Below are positions 50,770 through 60,488 of a stretch of 64,000 bases of DNA, one piece after another; within the stretch, counting starts at the first letter, position 1; each line of letters opens with the position of its first letter. A program made the translations under genes and the position numbers. The notes under the pieces were generated by a model, which made no database searches, had not been told where the DNA came from, and was given only the letters and a program-made list of their open reading frames with translations. This stretch comes from JANLYC01 sp963815445 (GTDB taxonomy: Bacteria; Actinomycetota; Actinomycetes; Propionibacteriales; Nocardioidaceae), in the NCBI GenBank assembly GCA_963815445.1, contig CAWFGV010000011.1:992001-1056000 (forward strand), written 5' to 3'.

Positions 50770-50931
50770 TCAGGCAGTCAGCTCCGCGGGTGAGACGTGG
50801 ATGCCGAGCACGGCGTCGATCTGGGCCTGGGTGACGGTCAGCGCGGCGGAAGCGAGCAGCATCAGCTCCGCGAGGAGGTCGATCTCCTCGAGTTGCTCCC
50901 CGTCGTGCAGCGTGACGTCGTACTCGTCCAT
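50770..50931 (-). CDS. Small helical protein, probable GAF-ANTAR partner family, copy 2
   Basis: 53 residues from ATG 50931 with AAGGGCAGG upstream. EEIDLLAELMLLASAALTVT and AQIDAVLGI match the core of the protein at 48797. The whole protein is little more than that helix-turn unit, which marks it as the minimal common element. Unknown function. Confidence 0.65.
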   Translation of the reverse strand: MDEYDVTLHDGEQLEEIDLLAELMLLASAALTVTQAQIDAVLGIHVSPAELTA

Positions 50932-51435
50932 GGACCTGCCCTTTGACTCGGCGCCACTGGTCGCGACGCGCGAAGGGTCGCCGAACAAGCGGCCCAGTCC
51001 TACGACGCCTACGGTGCCGCACCGCAGCCATCTGCGCAGGTGCTGCGGCCAAAGATGACTCGAAGTGACCATGCCTCCTGATCCTGCCCGGGACGTAGGC
51101 AAGCCGCGGCCCTGACGCAGTTGTCGTCGACGCCAGGGCCTGGGGGTGTCGATGTCCGCGGCTTTCGACCACCCCCTGTACCCCGTGTTCCCCACTACGA
51201 GGATGTTTAGTCGCCCGATTTGTAACTGATTTAGCGCGTCATGTGGGCGCGATAGCGCGGGGGCGGTCAGGATGTCGACCCTCCTCACCGGGTCTGATCG
51301 GATGCAAGCGACAATAGGTGGCGCCAGGATGGGCGCAGGACCGCGCAGCATGCTGGTTGGCGCACCTGATCACCCCGCCGGACCTCGCGACCGTAGCCTC
51401 GGGCTGCGTCGTAGGCCCGATCCTTGAGGAGACCG
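50932..51435. other. 504-bp intergenic region upstream of the trehalose operon
   Basis: No gene supported in any frame. It carries the promoter of glgX and of the small minus-strand protein. Around 51190-51240 it is less GC-rich (gtttagtcgcccgatttgtaactgatttagcg), the likely promoter area. Confidence 0.55.
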
Positions 51436-53538
51436 ATGGAAGTCTGGCCAGGCGGCCCCTACCCGCTCGGCGCCACGTATGACGGCGCCGGCACGAACTT
51501 CGCCCTCTTCTCGGAGGTGGCCGATTCCGTCGAGCTGTGTCTGTTCGACGCGGACGGCACCGAGACCCGCGTCCCGATGACCGAGCGGGACGCCCTCGTG
51601 TGGCACATCTACCTGCCGCGCGTCACCCCAGGTCAGCTCTACGGCTACCGGGTCCACGGCCCGTACGAGCCAGCGAACGGTCACCGCTGCGACCCGAGCA
51701 AGCTGCTCATCGATCCCTACGCCAAGTCTCTTGCCGGTGCGATCGACTGGGCCCCCGCCTGCTTCTCCTACAAGTTCGACGACCCGAAGAAGCGCAACAC
51801 CGACGACTCTGCCGCGCACACGATGAAGTCGGTCGTGATCAACCCGTTCTTCGACTGGCAGGAGGACCGGGCGCCCCGGCACCCCTACCACGAGACCGTC
51901 ATCTACGAGGCGCACGTCAAGGGGTTGACGCAGACCCACCCCGACATCCCGGACGAGATCCGCGGAACGTACGCCGCGCTGGGCCATCCGGCGATGATCG
52001 AGCACCTCACCAACCTCGGCGTCACCGCCATCGAGCTGATGCCGGTGCACCAGTTCGTCAACGACTCCGGCCTGGCCGACCAGGGCCTCGCGAACTACTG
52101 GGGTTACAACACCATCGGCTTCTTCGCGCCGCACAACAGCTACAGCTCGTCCGGCCAGGTGGGTCAGCAGGTGCCGGAGTTCAAGGCGATGGTCCGTGAG
52201 CTCCATCGTGCCGACATCGAGGTCATCCTCGACGTGGTCTACAACCACACGGCAGAGGGCAACCACCTGGGTCCGACCCTGGGGTTCCGTGGGATCGACA
52301 ACAGCGCCTACTACCGTCTCGTCGACGACGACCCGTTCCACTACTACGACACCACCGGCACGGGCAACACGCTGCTCATGCGCAACCCGCACGTGCTGCA
52401 GCTGATCATGGACTCGCTGCGCTACTGGGTCACCGAGATGCACGTCGACGGGTTCCGCTTCGACCTCGCGGCCAGCCTCGCGCGCCAGTTCCACGAGGTC
52501 GACCGGCTGAGCGCGTTCTTCGACCTGGTCCAGCAGGACCCGGTCGTCTCGCAGGTCAAGCTGATCGCCGAGCCCTGGGACGTGGGTCCGGGCGGCTACC
52601 AGGTCGGCAACTTCCCGCCCCGGTGGACGGAGTGGAACGGAAAGTACCGCGACACGGTCCGCGACTACTGGCGCGGTGAGCCGGCGTCTCTCGGCGAGTT
52701 CGCGGCCCGACTCACAGGGTCGAGCGACCTCTACGAAAGTGACGGCCGAGCGCCGTACGCGTCGATCAACTTCGTCACTGCCCACGACGGCTTCACGCTC
52801 CGCGACCTGGTGTCCTACAACGACAAGCACAACGACGCCAACGGCGAGGGCAACAACGACGGAGAGAGCCACAACAGATCCTGGAACTGCGGAGCCGAAG
52901 GTCCGACCGACGACCCCGAGGTGCTCGCGCTGCGCGCCCGACAGCAGCGCAACTTCATGGTGACCATGCTGCTCAGCCAGGGCGTCCCGATGATCCTCCA
53001 CGGCGACGAGATCGGGCGGACCCAGCAGGGCAACAACAACGTCTACTGCCAGGACAACGAGCTGTCGTGGGTCGACTGGGACGACATGGACGAAGAGCTG
53101 CTGTCCTTCACGAGCAAGGTCCTCGAGCTGCGGGCCCAGCACCAGGTCTTTCGCCGTCGTCGCTTCTTCACCGGCGACGCGATCGAGGGAGGCCTGCCCG
53201 ACATCGCGTGGCTGAGCCCGGACGGGACGCCCATGGGCGCTGACGACTGGGACCAGGCCTCGGTCCGACCACTCACCGTGTTCCTCAACGGCGACGGAAT
53301 CACCGAACCCGGCCTGCGTGGGGAAGAGATCGTCGACGACTCCTTCCTGCTGCTGCTCAACCCAGGTCACGAGGACGTCGAGATGACGCTTCCAGACGGC
53401 CCCTTCGGCGACGAGTGGCAGCTGGTTCTCGACACCACCGCTCCCGCGGACCCCGCCGACGACGACGCCAAACCTGAGCCGGCGGGAACGGCACGGCAGC
53501 TGGCGGCACGTTCGGTCGTCGTGATGCGGCGTGTCTGA
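51436..53538 (+). CDS. glgX: Glycogen debranching enzyme GlgX/TreX (isoamylase type)
   Basis: 700 residues from ATG 51436 with GAGGAG five bases upstream. N-terminal beta-sandwich (CBM48) then the GH13 barrel: DVVYNHTAEG, catalytic Asp in GFRFDLAASL, acid/base Glu in LIAEPWDVG, and the stabilising Asp in TAHDGFTLRDLV. It removes alpha-1,6 branches so TreY can act. The stop overlaps treY by eight bases. Confidence 0.94.
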   Translation: MEVWPGGPYPLGATYDGAGTNFALFSEVADSVELCLFDADGTETRVPMTERDALVWHIYLPRVTPGQLYGYRVHGPYEPANGHRCDPSKLLIDPYAKSLAGAIDWAPACFSYKFDDPKKRNTDDSAAHTMKSVVINPFFDWQEDRAPRHPYHETVIYEAHVKGLTQTHPDIPDEIRGTYAALGHPAMIEHLTNLGVTAIELMPVHQFVNDSGLADQGLANYWGYNTIGFFAPHNSYSSSGQVGQQVPEFKAMVRELHRADIEVILDVVYNHTAEGNHLGPTLGFRGIDNSAYYRLVDDDPFHYYDTTGTGNTLLMRNPHVLQLIMDSLRYWVTEMHVDGFRFDLAASLARQFHEVDRLSAFFDLVQQDPVVSQVKLIAEPWDVGPGGYQVGNFPPRWTEWNGKYRDTVRDYWRGEPASLGEFAARLTGSSDLYESDGRAPYASINFVTAHDGFTLRDLVSYNDKHNDANGEGNNDGESHNRSWNCGAEGPTDDPEVLALRARQQRNFMVTMLLSQGVPMILHGDEIGRTQQGNNNVYCQDNELSWVDWDDMDEELLSFTSKVLELRAQHQVFRRRRFFTGDAIEGGLPDIAWLSPDGTPMGADDWDQASVRPLTVFLNGDGITEPGLRGEEIVDDSFLLLLNPGHEDVEMTLPDGPFGDEWQLVLDTTAPADPADDDAKPEPAGTARQLAARSVVVMRRV

Positions 53539-55984
53539 CCGCCCCATCAGCGCGACCTACCGACTGCAGCTCCACGAGGGGTTCACCTTCGCCGACGCCC
53601 GCGCAGTCGTGCCGTACCTGGCCGAGCTCGGGGTTTCCCACCTCTACCTGTCGCCCGTCCTCCAGGCAGCGCCAGGCTCGATGCACGGTTACGACGTGGT
53701 CGACCACGGTGTCGTCTCGGTCGACCTCGGCGGGCGTGAGGGGCTGCAGGCGCTTGCCGACCATGCCCACAAGCACGGCCTCGGCGTTGTCGTCGACGTC
53801 GTTCCCAACCACATGTCGATCCCGGCACCCGAGTACCTCAACCCACAGCTGTGGGACGTGTTGAAGCACGGCCGCTCCTCGGTATACGGACACTGGTTCG
53901 ACGTGGACTGGGACCTGTGCGACGGGCGGCTCGGACTGCCCGTGCTCGGGGACCGCCTCGACGCGGTGCTGGCGGCCGGTGAGCTCGTCCTGGACGCGAC
54001 CGGCGGCCCCGACGGCGGGGCCGTCATCCGTTACCACGACCACGTCTTTCCCGTCTCGAGCGGGACTGCCGACGTCGGAAGCGGCGGCGCCACCGATGTG
54101 GCGGCCGTGCTGTCCCGGCAGCACTATCTGCTCGCCTCGTGGCGCGAGACGGACGCCGTCCTCGGATACAGACGGTTCTTCGACGTCGACACGCTCATCG
54201 CGGTCCGCGTGGAGCTCGACGACGTGTTCGACGCGACCCATGCAGTGCTGCTGGACCTGCATGCGACGGGCGTCATCGACGGCTTCCGCATCGACCATCC
54301 TGACGGGCTTGCCGATCCCGAGGGCTACCTCGCGCGGCTGGCCGAGGCCACCGATGGCGCCTGGGTCGTCGTCGAGAAGATCCTGGTCGGCCGCGAGCAG
54401 CTGCCGTCGTCATGGGCGACCGCCGGAAGCACCGGCTACGACGCACTCAGCGCGATCTCGACCGCCATGTCACCCCCGACGGGGCCGCAGCTCGATGCGA
54501 CCTGGCGAGCGCTGGGTGGTGATCCGTCGCTGGCGGAGACTGAGCACGTCGCCAAGCGCCAGGTGGTGACCACGATGCTGGCGCCCGAGGTCGCGCGCCT
54601 GACGCGCCGCGCCACCGAGCTGTCAGAAGTACAGGCGGTTGGAGCCCGCTCTACTTCTGACAACTCGGTGCGGGAGGCGTTCGAAGCGTTGCTGTCCCAG
54701 GTCGAGATCTACCGGACCTACCTGCGCCCGGGTATGCCGCCCGACCCGCTCTCGCTCCAACGGCTCGACACCATGGCCGAGGCCGCCACCGCCGAGCGAC
54801 CTGACCTTGCCGACACTCTCGACCTGCTCCGTCGCGTGCTCGCCGACGTCGACAGCCACGAACCCGCCGTCCGTGACCTCGTGATCCGGTTCCAGCAGGT
54901 CTGCGGACCCGCGATGGCCAAGGCGGTCGAGGACACCACCTTCTATCGCTACAACCGGCTGCTGGCGCTCAACGAGGTCGGCGGAGACCCGGCTGCCCTG
55001 GACGAACCCGGGCCGGAACACCTCCATGCCTGGGCGCGACACCAGCTGCAGCGCCATCCGCGCGGACTGACCACGTTGTCGACCCACGACACCAAGCGCA
55101 GCGAGGACGTCCGAGCCCGTCTGCTCGCGCTGGCCACGGACGTCACCGCCTGGGACGCGCTGTGGGCCGAGGTGGCCGGCCGGGCTGCCGAGCACGTCGT
55201 GGACGGTCCGACGGCGTACTTGCTCTTCCAGACTCTGCTGGGAGCGTGGCCGATCGATGGTGAGCGCCTGACGGAGTACCTCGTGAAGGCGATGCGAGAA
55301 GCCAAGCGGCACACCAGCTGGAACCAGCCGGACGAGACCTACGAGCGCCGGGTCCTCGCCCTCGCGGAGGACTGCCTGCACGACCTGGCGCTGACCCGGC
55401 GGATCGCGGGAACCGTCCACGACCACGAGCGCGAGATCGCGGCCGCCACGCTCGGCGCCAAGCTGCTACAGCTGACTCTGCCCGGGGTGCCCGACGTCTA
55501 CCAGGGCTGCGAGGGTCTGGTGCTGGCCCTCGTCGACCCCGACAACCGGCGCCCCGTCGACTTCGACGGCTTGGCCGCGAGACTCGCTCGACTTGACGCA
55601 GCGCACGAGGATGGAGCCTCCATGACTGACCCGGACGTGGCCGGGCCAACCAACCTGGATGAACTCAAGCTGCAGCTGACGGCTGCAACGCTCAGGCTGC
55701 GCCGCTCCCGGCCGGAGCTCTTCGGGACTGGCAGCACCAACACGCCCTTGCCTTCCTCTCCCGGCGTCATCGCGTTCGTTCGTGGCACCGGCGACGCGAG
55801 TGGTGGCGCCGTCGCCACGATCGTGCAGACGCCGGCAGGGAGCCACGGGCCCACCAGCGTCGAGCTGCCCGAGGGGCGATGGGTCGATGCGCTCACGCAC
55901 CGCGCTGTCCCAGGAGGCCTGATCGACACCGCGTCGCTGGGTGGGCTTCCGGTCGCGCTCCTCGTCAGGGAGGTCCGCGCATGA
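53531..55984 (+). CDS. treY: Maltooligosyltrehalose synthase TreY
   Basis: 817 residues from GTG 53531 (SDRPISATYRLQLHEGFTFA). GH13 motifs specific to TreY: DVVPNHMSI, GFRIDHPDGLADP (nucleophile Asp), VVEKILVG (acid/base) and STHDTKRSEDVRARL. It turns the reducing-end glucose of a malto-oligosaccharide into a trehalosyl unit. Overlaps glgX by eight and treZ by four bases, so the three enzymes are made from one mRNA. A short inverted repeat sits inside at 54618. Confidence 0.95.
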   Translation: MSDRPISATYRLQLHEGFTFADARAVVPYLAELGVSHLYLSPVLQAAPGSMHGYDVVDHGVVSVDLGGREGLQALADHAHKHGLGVVVDVVPNHMSIPAPEYLNPQLWDVLKHGRSSVYGHWFDVDWDLCDGRLGLPVLGDRLDAVLAAGELVLDATGGPDGGAVIRYHDHVFPVSSGTADVGSGGATDVAAVLSRQHYLLASWRETDAVLGYRRFFDVDTLIAVRVELDDVFDATHAVLLDLHATGVIDGFRIDHPDGLADPEGYLARLAEATDGAWVVVEKILVGREQLPSSWATAGSTGYDALSAISTAMSPPTGPQLDATWRALGGDPSLAETEHVAKRQVVTTMLAPEVARLTRRATELSEVQAVGARSTSDNSVREAFEALLSQVEIYRTYLRPGMPPDPLSLQRLDTMAEAATAERPDLADTLDLLRRVLADVDSHEPAVRDLVIRFQQVCGPAMAKAVEDTTFYRYNRLLALNEVGGDPAALDEPGPEHLHAWARHQLQRHPRGLTTLSTHDTKRSEDVRARLLALATDVTAWDALWAEVAGRAAEHVVDGPTAYLLFQTLLGAWPIDGERLTEYLVKAMREAKRHTSWNQPDETYERRVLALAEDCLHDLALTRRIAGTVHDHEREIAAATLGAKLLQLTLPGVPDVYQGCEGLVLALVDPDNRRPVDFDGLAARLARLDAAHEDGASMTDPDVAGPTNLDELKLQLTAATLRLRRSRPELFGTGSTNTPLPSSPGVIAFVRGTGDASGGAVATIVQTPAGSHGPTSVELPEGRWVDALTHRAVPGGLIDTASLGGLPVALLVREVRA

Positions 55985-57750
55985 GGTTCAGCGTCTGGGC
56001 GCCGAAGGCCGACCGGGTCGACCTGGTGATCGAGGCCGACGGCCAGCGGTCGTACGCCATGGCCGCGACCGACAACGGGCACTGGGAACTCGAGCACGAC
56101 GCCGCTCCCGGAACCCGGTACGCGTTCTCGCTCGACGGCGGCGAGCCGCTCCCCGACCCGCGCGCCATGCGGCTCCCCGACGGACCGATGGGTATGGGTG
56201 CGGTGGTCGACCTCGACGCTTTCGCGTGGACCGACACCGCGTGGCGTGGCGTTCCGCTGCCAGGGTCGGTCCTGTACGAGCTGCATGTGGGCACCTTCAC
56301 GGCCGAGGGAACTTTCGACGCAGCTCTCGGACGACTGGACCACCTGGTCGAGCTCGGCGTCGACATCATCGAGCTGATGCCGGTCGCGACATTTCCGGGC
56401 CGCTACGGATGGGGCTACGACGGGGTCGGCCTGTGGGCCGTCCACGACCCGTACGGCGGCCCAGACGGGCTGGCCCGGTTCGTCGACGCCAGCCATGCAC
56501 GTGGCCTCGGAGTCGTGCTCGATGTCGTCTACAACCATCTCGGTCCCAGCGGCAACCGCCTGAGCGACTTCGGTCCCTACTTCACCAACCGCTACGGCAC
56601 CCCGTGGGGTGACGCCCTCAACCTCGACGACGCCGACAGCGACCCCGTCCGCCAGTTCATCCTCGACAACGCTGCGATGTGGCTGCGCGACTTCCACATC
56701 GACGGGCTACGTCTGGATGCCGTGCACGCGTTGTACGACGACCGGGCCGTCACCTTGCTCGAGGAGCTGTCCGCTGAGATCAGCGCGCTGTCCGCAGGAC
56801 TGGGCCGCCCGCTCTGGTTGATCGCAGAGTCCGACCGCAACGACCCGAACACCGTCACGCCCCGCGAGGCCGGTGGACTGGGTCTGCATGCGCAATGGGC
56901 GGACGACGTGCACCATGCGCTGCACGTGGCCTTGGCGGGTGAGACCCAGGGTTACTACCACGACTTCGCCGAGCCGGGTGCACTGACCAAGGTGCTCGAG
57001 AGCGTGTTCCTGCACGACGGCACCTACTCGAGCTTCCGGCGTCGCACACACGGCCGTCCGGTCGACCGGGCACGCACGCCGGGCTGGCGCTTCGTCGTGT
57101 CGCTGCAGAACCACGACCAGGTCGGCAACCGGGCCACCGGCGACCGGTTGTCGGCGCAGCTCTCACCCGGCCAGCTCGCGTGCGGAGCGGCGCTGCTGCT
57201 CACCGGTCCCACGACGCCGATGCTGTTCATGGGTGAGGAGTGGGGCGCCTCGACGCCTTGGCAGTACTTCACCGATCACACCGATCAGGGCATCGCGGTC
57301 GCGGTGCGACGCGGACGACGCGACGAGTTCGCCGCGCACGGTTGGGACCGCGCGAACGTTCCTGACCCCCAGTCAGAGGACACCGCGATCAGGTCGCGCC
57401 TGGACTGGGACGAGATCGGCCAGCCACCGCACGACCGGCTGCTGGCGTGGTACCGCACGCTGATCCGTCTCCGGCGCGACCGACCCGACCTCGGCGACCC
57501 ACGCCTGGATCTCGTGCAGGTCGACCACGACGAGGAGGCGCACACCGTCGTCGTACGACGCAACGGCCACCTCGTGGTGCTCAACCTCTCCGACGAGCCG
57601 CACGAGATTCAATTCGAGACCGAGATTCCGCTCGTCGTGGTCGCCGCGTGGGAGCCGGAGCCTGCGGTCGGTGAGCAGGTCGAGGAACGGGTGTTCCTGC
57701 CACCGCACAGCGTGGTGATCCTCGGTCCCGAGAACGCCGCCCGCTCCTGA
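55981..57750 (+). CDS. treZ: Maltooligosyltrehalose trehalohydrolase TreZ
   Basis: 589 residues from ATG 55981. N-terminal CBM48 (RFSVWAPKADRVDLV), then GH13: VVLDVVYNHLGPSGN, GLRLDAVHAL, LIAESDRND and QNHDQVGNRA. It cuts trehalose from the TreY product, ending the route from glycogen to trehalose, an osmolyte and, in actinobacteria, a carrier for mycolates. Followed by a strong terminator. Confidence 0.95.
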   Translation: MRFSVWAPKADRVDLVIEADGQRSYAMAATDNGHWELEHDAAPGTRYAFSLDGGEPLPDPRAMRLPDGPMGMGAVVDLDAFAWTDTAWRGVPLPGSVLYELHVGTFTAEGTFDAALGRLDHLVELGVDIIELMPVATFPGRYGWGYDGVGLWAVHDPYGGPDGLARFVDASHARGLGVVLDVVYNHLGPSGNRLSDFGPYFTNRYGTPWGDALNLDDADSDPVRQFILDNAAMWLRDFHIDGLRLDAVHALYDDRAVTLLEELSAEISALSAGLGRPLWLIAESDRNDPNTVTPREAGGLGLHAQWADDVHHALHVALAGETQGYYHDFAEPGALTKVLESVFLHDGTYSSFRRRTHGRPVDRARTPGWRFVVSLQNHDQVGNRATGDRLSAQLSPGQLACGAALLLTGPTTPMLFMGEEWGASTPWQYFTDHTDQGIAVAVRRGRRDEFAAHGWDRANVPDPQSEDTAIRSRLDWDEIGQPPHDRLLAWYRTLIRLRRDRPDLGDPRLDLVQVDHDEEAHTVVVRRNGHLVVLNLSDEPHEIQFETEIPLVVVAAWEPEPAVGEQVEERVFLPPHSVVILGPENAARS

Positions 57751-57766
57751 CAGGCTGACCGTGACG

Positions 57767-57805
57767 CGCGAGGCGACCCCGCCTGGATGGTGGGGTCGCC
57801 TCGCG
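57767..57805 (+). terminator. Terminator of the trehalose operon
   Basis: CGCGAGGCGACCCC and GGGGTCGCCTCGCG form a perfect 14-bp stem around an 11-base loop, 17 bp after the treZ stop. It can also end the opposing gene. Confidence 0.85.
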
Positions 57806-57844
57806 TGTCGGTGGTCGGGTGCGACGGGTGCTGAGTCAGCCGGC

Positions 57845-58489
57845 CTAGTCGTCGGTGCCGGACGAGCCGCCGTCTTCGTCGCCTGATCCGCGTCCAGAGC
57901 TGTCGCCGCCCTGGCTTGAGCTGCCACTCGACTCGTCATCGCCGCTGTCGGCGCTGTCGTCGGCGCTGTCGGCGCTGTCCGACTCGTCGTCGGCGCTGTC
58001 GGTGCTGTCATCGGCGCTGTCATCGGCGCTGTCGTCGGCGCTGTCAGTTCCCGCCGTGTCGGTGCCGTCATCGGCGCTGTCGGTGCTGTCATCGGCGCTG
58101 TCATCGGCGCTGTCGGTGCCCGCCGTGTCGTCATCGAGAACCGCGGGTCGTGGCTCGAGCACGAAGACGGGAGCGATCTGCTCGACCGGATCTTCATCGG
58201 AGGCCCCTTGCGATGCCGACGTCCCCTGCCCGATCACCTGACGAGCTCCGTCCTTCGCCGGGGACCCCAGCGCACCGGCGTACGCCGCGCTGGACAACAG
58301 CACCACCGTGCTCGCGGCGACGGCTGACCACCGCAAGGCCTTGAATCCGTGCCGTGCGTCCGTGCCGGGCGACTCCACTGACTGCGAGGCCAGCAGCCCG
58401 AGTCCGTCGAAGAAGCTATCTGTCTGCTCCGGCGTCGGGGTCGTGGCCGCCAACCGCCGGGCGATGTCGTCGCGCTGATCTTTCGTCAT
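57845..58489 (-). CDS. Membrane protein with a long Ser/Asp-rich repeat tail
   Basis: 214 residues from ATG 58489. A soluble N-terminus (MTKDQRDDIARRLAATTPTP), one membrane helix (WSAVAASTVVLLSSAAYAGA, about 54-74), a short linker, then about 95 residues of SADDSADD-type repeats ending SSGTDD, outside the cell. The DNA is a set of near-identical gcgctgtc units. No zinc anti-sigma motif (HxxxCxxC) is present. Divergent from the sigma factor at 58683, so an anti-sigma-like or wall-tethered role is possible but unproven. Confidence 0.75.
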   Translation of the reverse strand: MTKDQRDDIARRLAATTPTPEQTDSFFDGLGLLASQSVESPGTDARHGFKALRWSAVAASTVVLLSSAAYAGALGSPAKDGARQVIGQGTSASQGASDEDPVEQIAPVFVLEPRPAVLDDDTAGTDSADDSADDSTDSADDGTDTAGTDSADDSADDSADDSTDSADDESDSADSADDSADSGDDESSGSSSQGGDSSGRGSGDEDGGSSGTDD

Positions 58490-58546
58490 ACCTCACCATG
58501 TCGCCGCGGACGAGATTCATTACTCCGGGGCGCGACTTGGCCAAGG

Positions 58547-58560
58547 TCCGCTTAAGCGGA
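58547..58560. promoter_or_regulatory. 14-bp perfect palindrome between the divergent genes
   Basis: TCCGCTTAAGCGGA, between the Ser/Asp-rich gene and the sigma factor. It could be an operator for either promoter, possibly autoregulatory. No other copy was seen nearby. Confidence 0.45.
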
Positions 58561-58682
58561 TGTAAACCTTCGGCCAAGCGGGTTCCACCGCACCGACGTC
58601 GGGACCTAGTGTCCGGTTGGTAGTTCCCTGTTCACGCACCGTAGTCAGATACTCGACGCTGCACCCCACTCGAGGAGTACCG

Positions 58683-59309
58683 ATGGGCCAGGCCAACGCT
58701 GAGCCCGACGTGATGGCCCGTGCCCGCGCCGCAGACCCGGACGCGTGGCGCGATCTCTACGAGCGCATCGGGGGCCGGCTCGTGGTCTGGCTTCGCACCC
58801 ATCCGCACCTCGACGCTTCCATGGCGCCGGAGGACATCGCGAGCGAGGCCTGGTTCACCGCTGCTTCGCGGATCGCCGACTTCACCGGCGATGTCGACGC
58901 GTTCGCCGGCTGGGTGTTCGGGATCGCACGTCATCACCTGCTCAACACCAACCGGCGCGCGATCCGACGAGCGACCACACCGACCGATGCAGACCCGCGC
59001 CGACTTCCCGAGATCAGGGGCTCGTACGTCCAGGACGGTCAGGACGGTCTCGCGCACACGGACCAGCTGGACTGGATCCACGGACTGTTGCTTCAGCTCC
59101 CCACCCGGGAGGCCGAGGTCGTTGCCTGCCTCGATGTCGTCGGGTTGGACGTAGCCGCAACCGCGGCCGCGCTGGGCATCAGCTCGAACGGGGTCCGCGT
59201 GAGTCATCACCGTGCGCTGCGCCGGCTCCGCCACATCCTCGCCGAACCGAGCACGGCTCCGTCGGCAGCCTCGCCGCTCACCCGTCCGGTGCGCCCCACC
59301 GCCCACTGA
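58683..59309 (+). CDS. ECF-type RNA polymerase sigma factor
   Basis: 208 residues from ATG 58683 with GAGGAG seven bases upstream. Region 2 at about 10-90 (WRDLYERIGGRLVVWLRTHP then EDIASEAWFTAASRI) and region 4 at about 130-190 (LPTREAEVVACLDVVGLDVA then GVRVSHHRALRRLR). Both regions are intact, unlike the sigma remnant at 41942. The regulator may be the divergent Ser/Asp-rich membrane protein; no other anti-sigma gene is adjacent. Confidence 0.88.
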   Translation: MGQANAEPDVMARARAADPDAWRDLYERIGGRLVVWLRTHPHLDASMAPEDIASEAWFTAASRIADFTGDVDAFAGWVFGIARHHLLNTNRRAIRRATTPTDADPRRLPEIRGSYVQDGQDGLAHTDQLDWIHGLLLQLPTREAEVVACLDVVGLDVAATAAALGISSNGVRVSHHRALRRLRHILAEPSTAPSAASPLTRPVRPTAH

Positions 59310-59342
59310 CGCTCCTCCGAGGTCGACACGGCCAGTGAGGCG

Positions 59343-60413
59343 TCAGCGGTCCCGGCGCGACCGGTTGTCCTGGGTGATCTTTTTCCATTTCTTGACCTGC
59401 TCGGCATGCAGCCGGGCGTCTGACCGGGCCGCGATCCAGGCGAGTTCTCGTTGGAGCCGGAACCAGCTCTCCAGCCGGCGCTGCGACAGCTCACCGGTCG
59501 ACACCGCTGCCCGAATCGCACAGCCCGGCTCTCCGCCGTGGCTGCAGTCCCGGAACTTGCACTGCGCAGCGAGGTCCTCGACGTCGGGAAATGTGGAGGC
59601 GAGCCCTTCGGAGGCACTCTGCAGACCGACGCCCCGCAGGCCGGGGGTGTCGACCACCGCTCCACCGCCCGGCAGCGGAACGAGCTCGCGGCGTACCGAC
59701 GTATGCCGACCCTTGCCGTCGTCCCTGATCTCCTTCGTGGCGAGGACCTCAGCGCCTACCAGCGCGTTGGTCAGTGACGACTTGCCGTGTCCGGACGCCC
59801 CGATGAGACCCATCGTGCCGTTCGGCCCGAGCATCCCGCGGAGCTCGTCGAGCCCCTCGTCGGTCACCGTGCTGCACGTGACGACGTCGACGCCCGGACA
59901 GGCCCGGCGTACCTCGGCGGCAATGCCGGCGGCGTCGGGCACGAGATCAGCCTTGGTCAAGGCGACGACAGGACGAGCATCACTTTCCCAGGCCAGCGTG
60001 ACCAGCCGCTCGATCCGGGAGATGTTCGGCTCGGGGTGCAGCGCCACCAAGACGGCGATCACGTCGACGTTGGCGACGAGCACCTGAGCATGGGAGGTCC
60101 GCGAAGCCCCGGCGCGGATGACCGCCGTACGACGATCGAGTACCGCGTGGATCGTCACCGGACCATCGGGCCAGCAGCAGAGCACGCACCAGTCGCCCGT
60201 GCAGGGCGCCTTCGTCGGGTCGGTGGCCGCGGCGTCGAGGAGAGCCGCGGACCAGGACGCGCGCACCGGCCCGTGCTCGGTCATCAGCGTGCACACGCCG
60301 CGGTCGACTCGCGTCACGCGTCCGGGCAGCCCCGGAGTGGGGCAGGCGGCAGCGAGCTCGGCCCAGGAGTCATCCCAGCCGAGCTCCAAGAGCCTTTCCG
60401 GCGCTGCGGTCAC
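59343..60413 (-). CDS. rsgA: Ribosome small-subunit-dependent GTPase RsgA
   Basis: 356 residues. Circularly permuted GTPase: G4 ALTKADL comes before G1 GASGHGKSSL and G3 VDTPGLRG, as in RsgA/YjeQ. N-terminal OB fold (TGDWCVLCCW), C-terminal zinc region CKFRDCSHGGEPGC. It matures the 30S subunit. The sequence ends in a basic tail (KKWKKITQDNRSRRDR). Confidence 0.95.
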   Translation of the reverse strand: MTAAPERLLELGWDDSWAELAAACPTPGLPGRVTRVDRGVCTLMTEHGPVRASWSAALLDAAATDPTKAPCTGDWCVLCCWPDGPVTIHAVLDRRTAVIRAGASRTSHAQVLVANVDVIAVLVALHPEPNISRIERLVTLAWESDARPVVALTKADLVPDAAGIAAEVRRACPGVDVVTCSTVTDEGLDELRGMLGPNGTMGLIGASGHGKSSLTNALVGAEVLATKEIRDDGKGRHTSVRRELVPLPGGGAVVDTPGLRGVGLQSASEGLASTFPDVEDLAAQCKFRDCSHGGEPGCAIRAAVSTGELSQRRLESWFRLQRELAWIAARSDARLHAEQVKKWKKITQDNRSRRDR

Positions 60414-60488
60414 GCCACGAGCGTAGGTGTCGATTCGCGTCTACGCATTGGAATATCGGCCCGGCGGGGCCTCGCGGGGTGCCCGCGC

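Noticed and set aside
51370..53547. 725-codon minus-strand frame opposite glgX
   Set aside because: High-GC shadow of glgX; the translation is Val/Asp/Arg-rich without motifs.
57855..58344. Cys/Arg- and Ser/Leu-rich plus-strand frames opposite the Ser/Asp gene
   Set aside because: They are the antisense readings of the DNA repeats.
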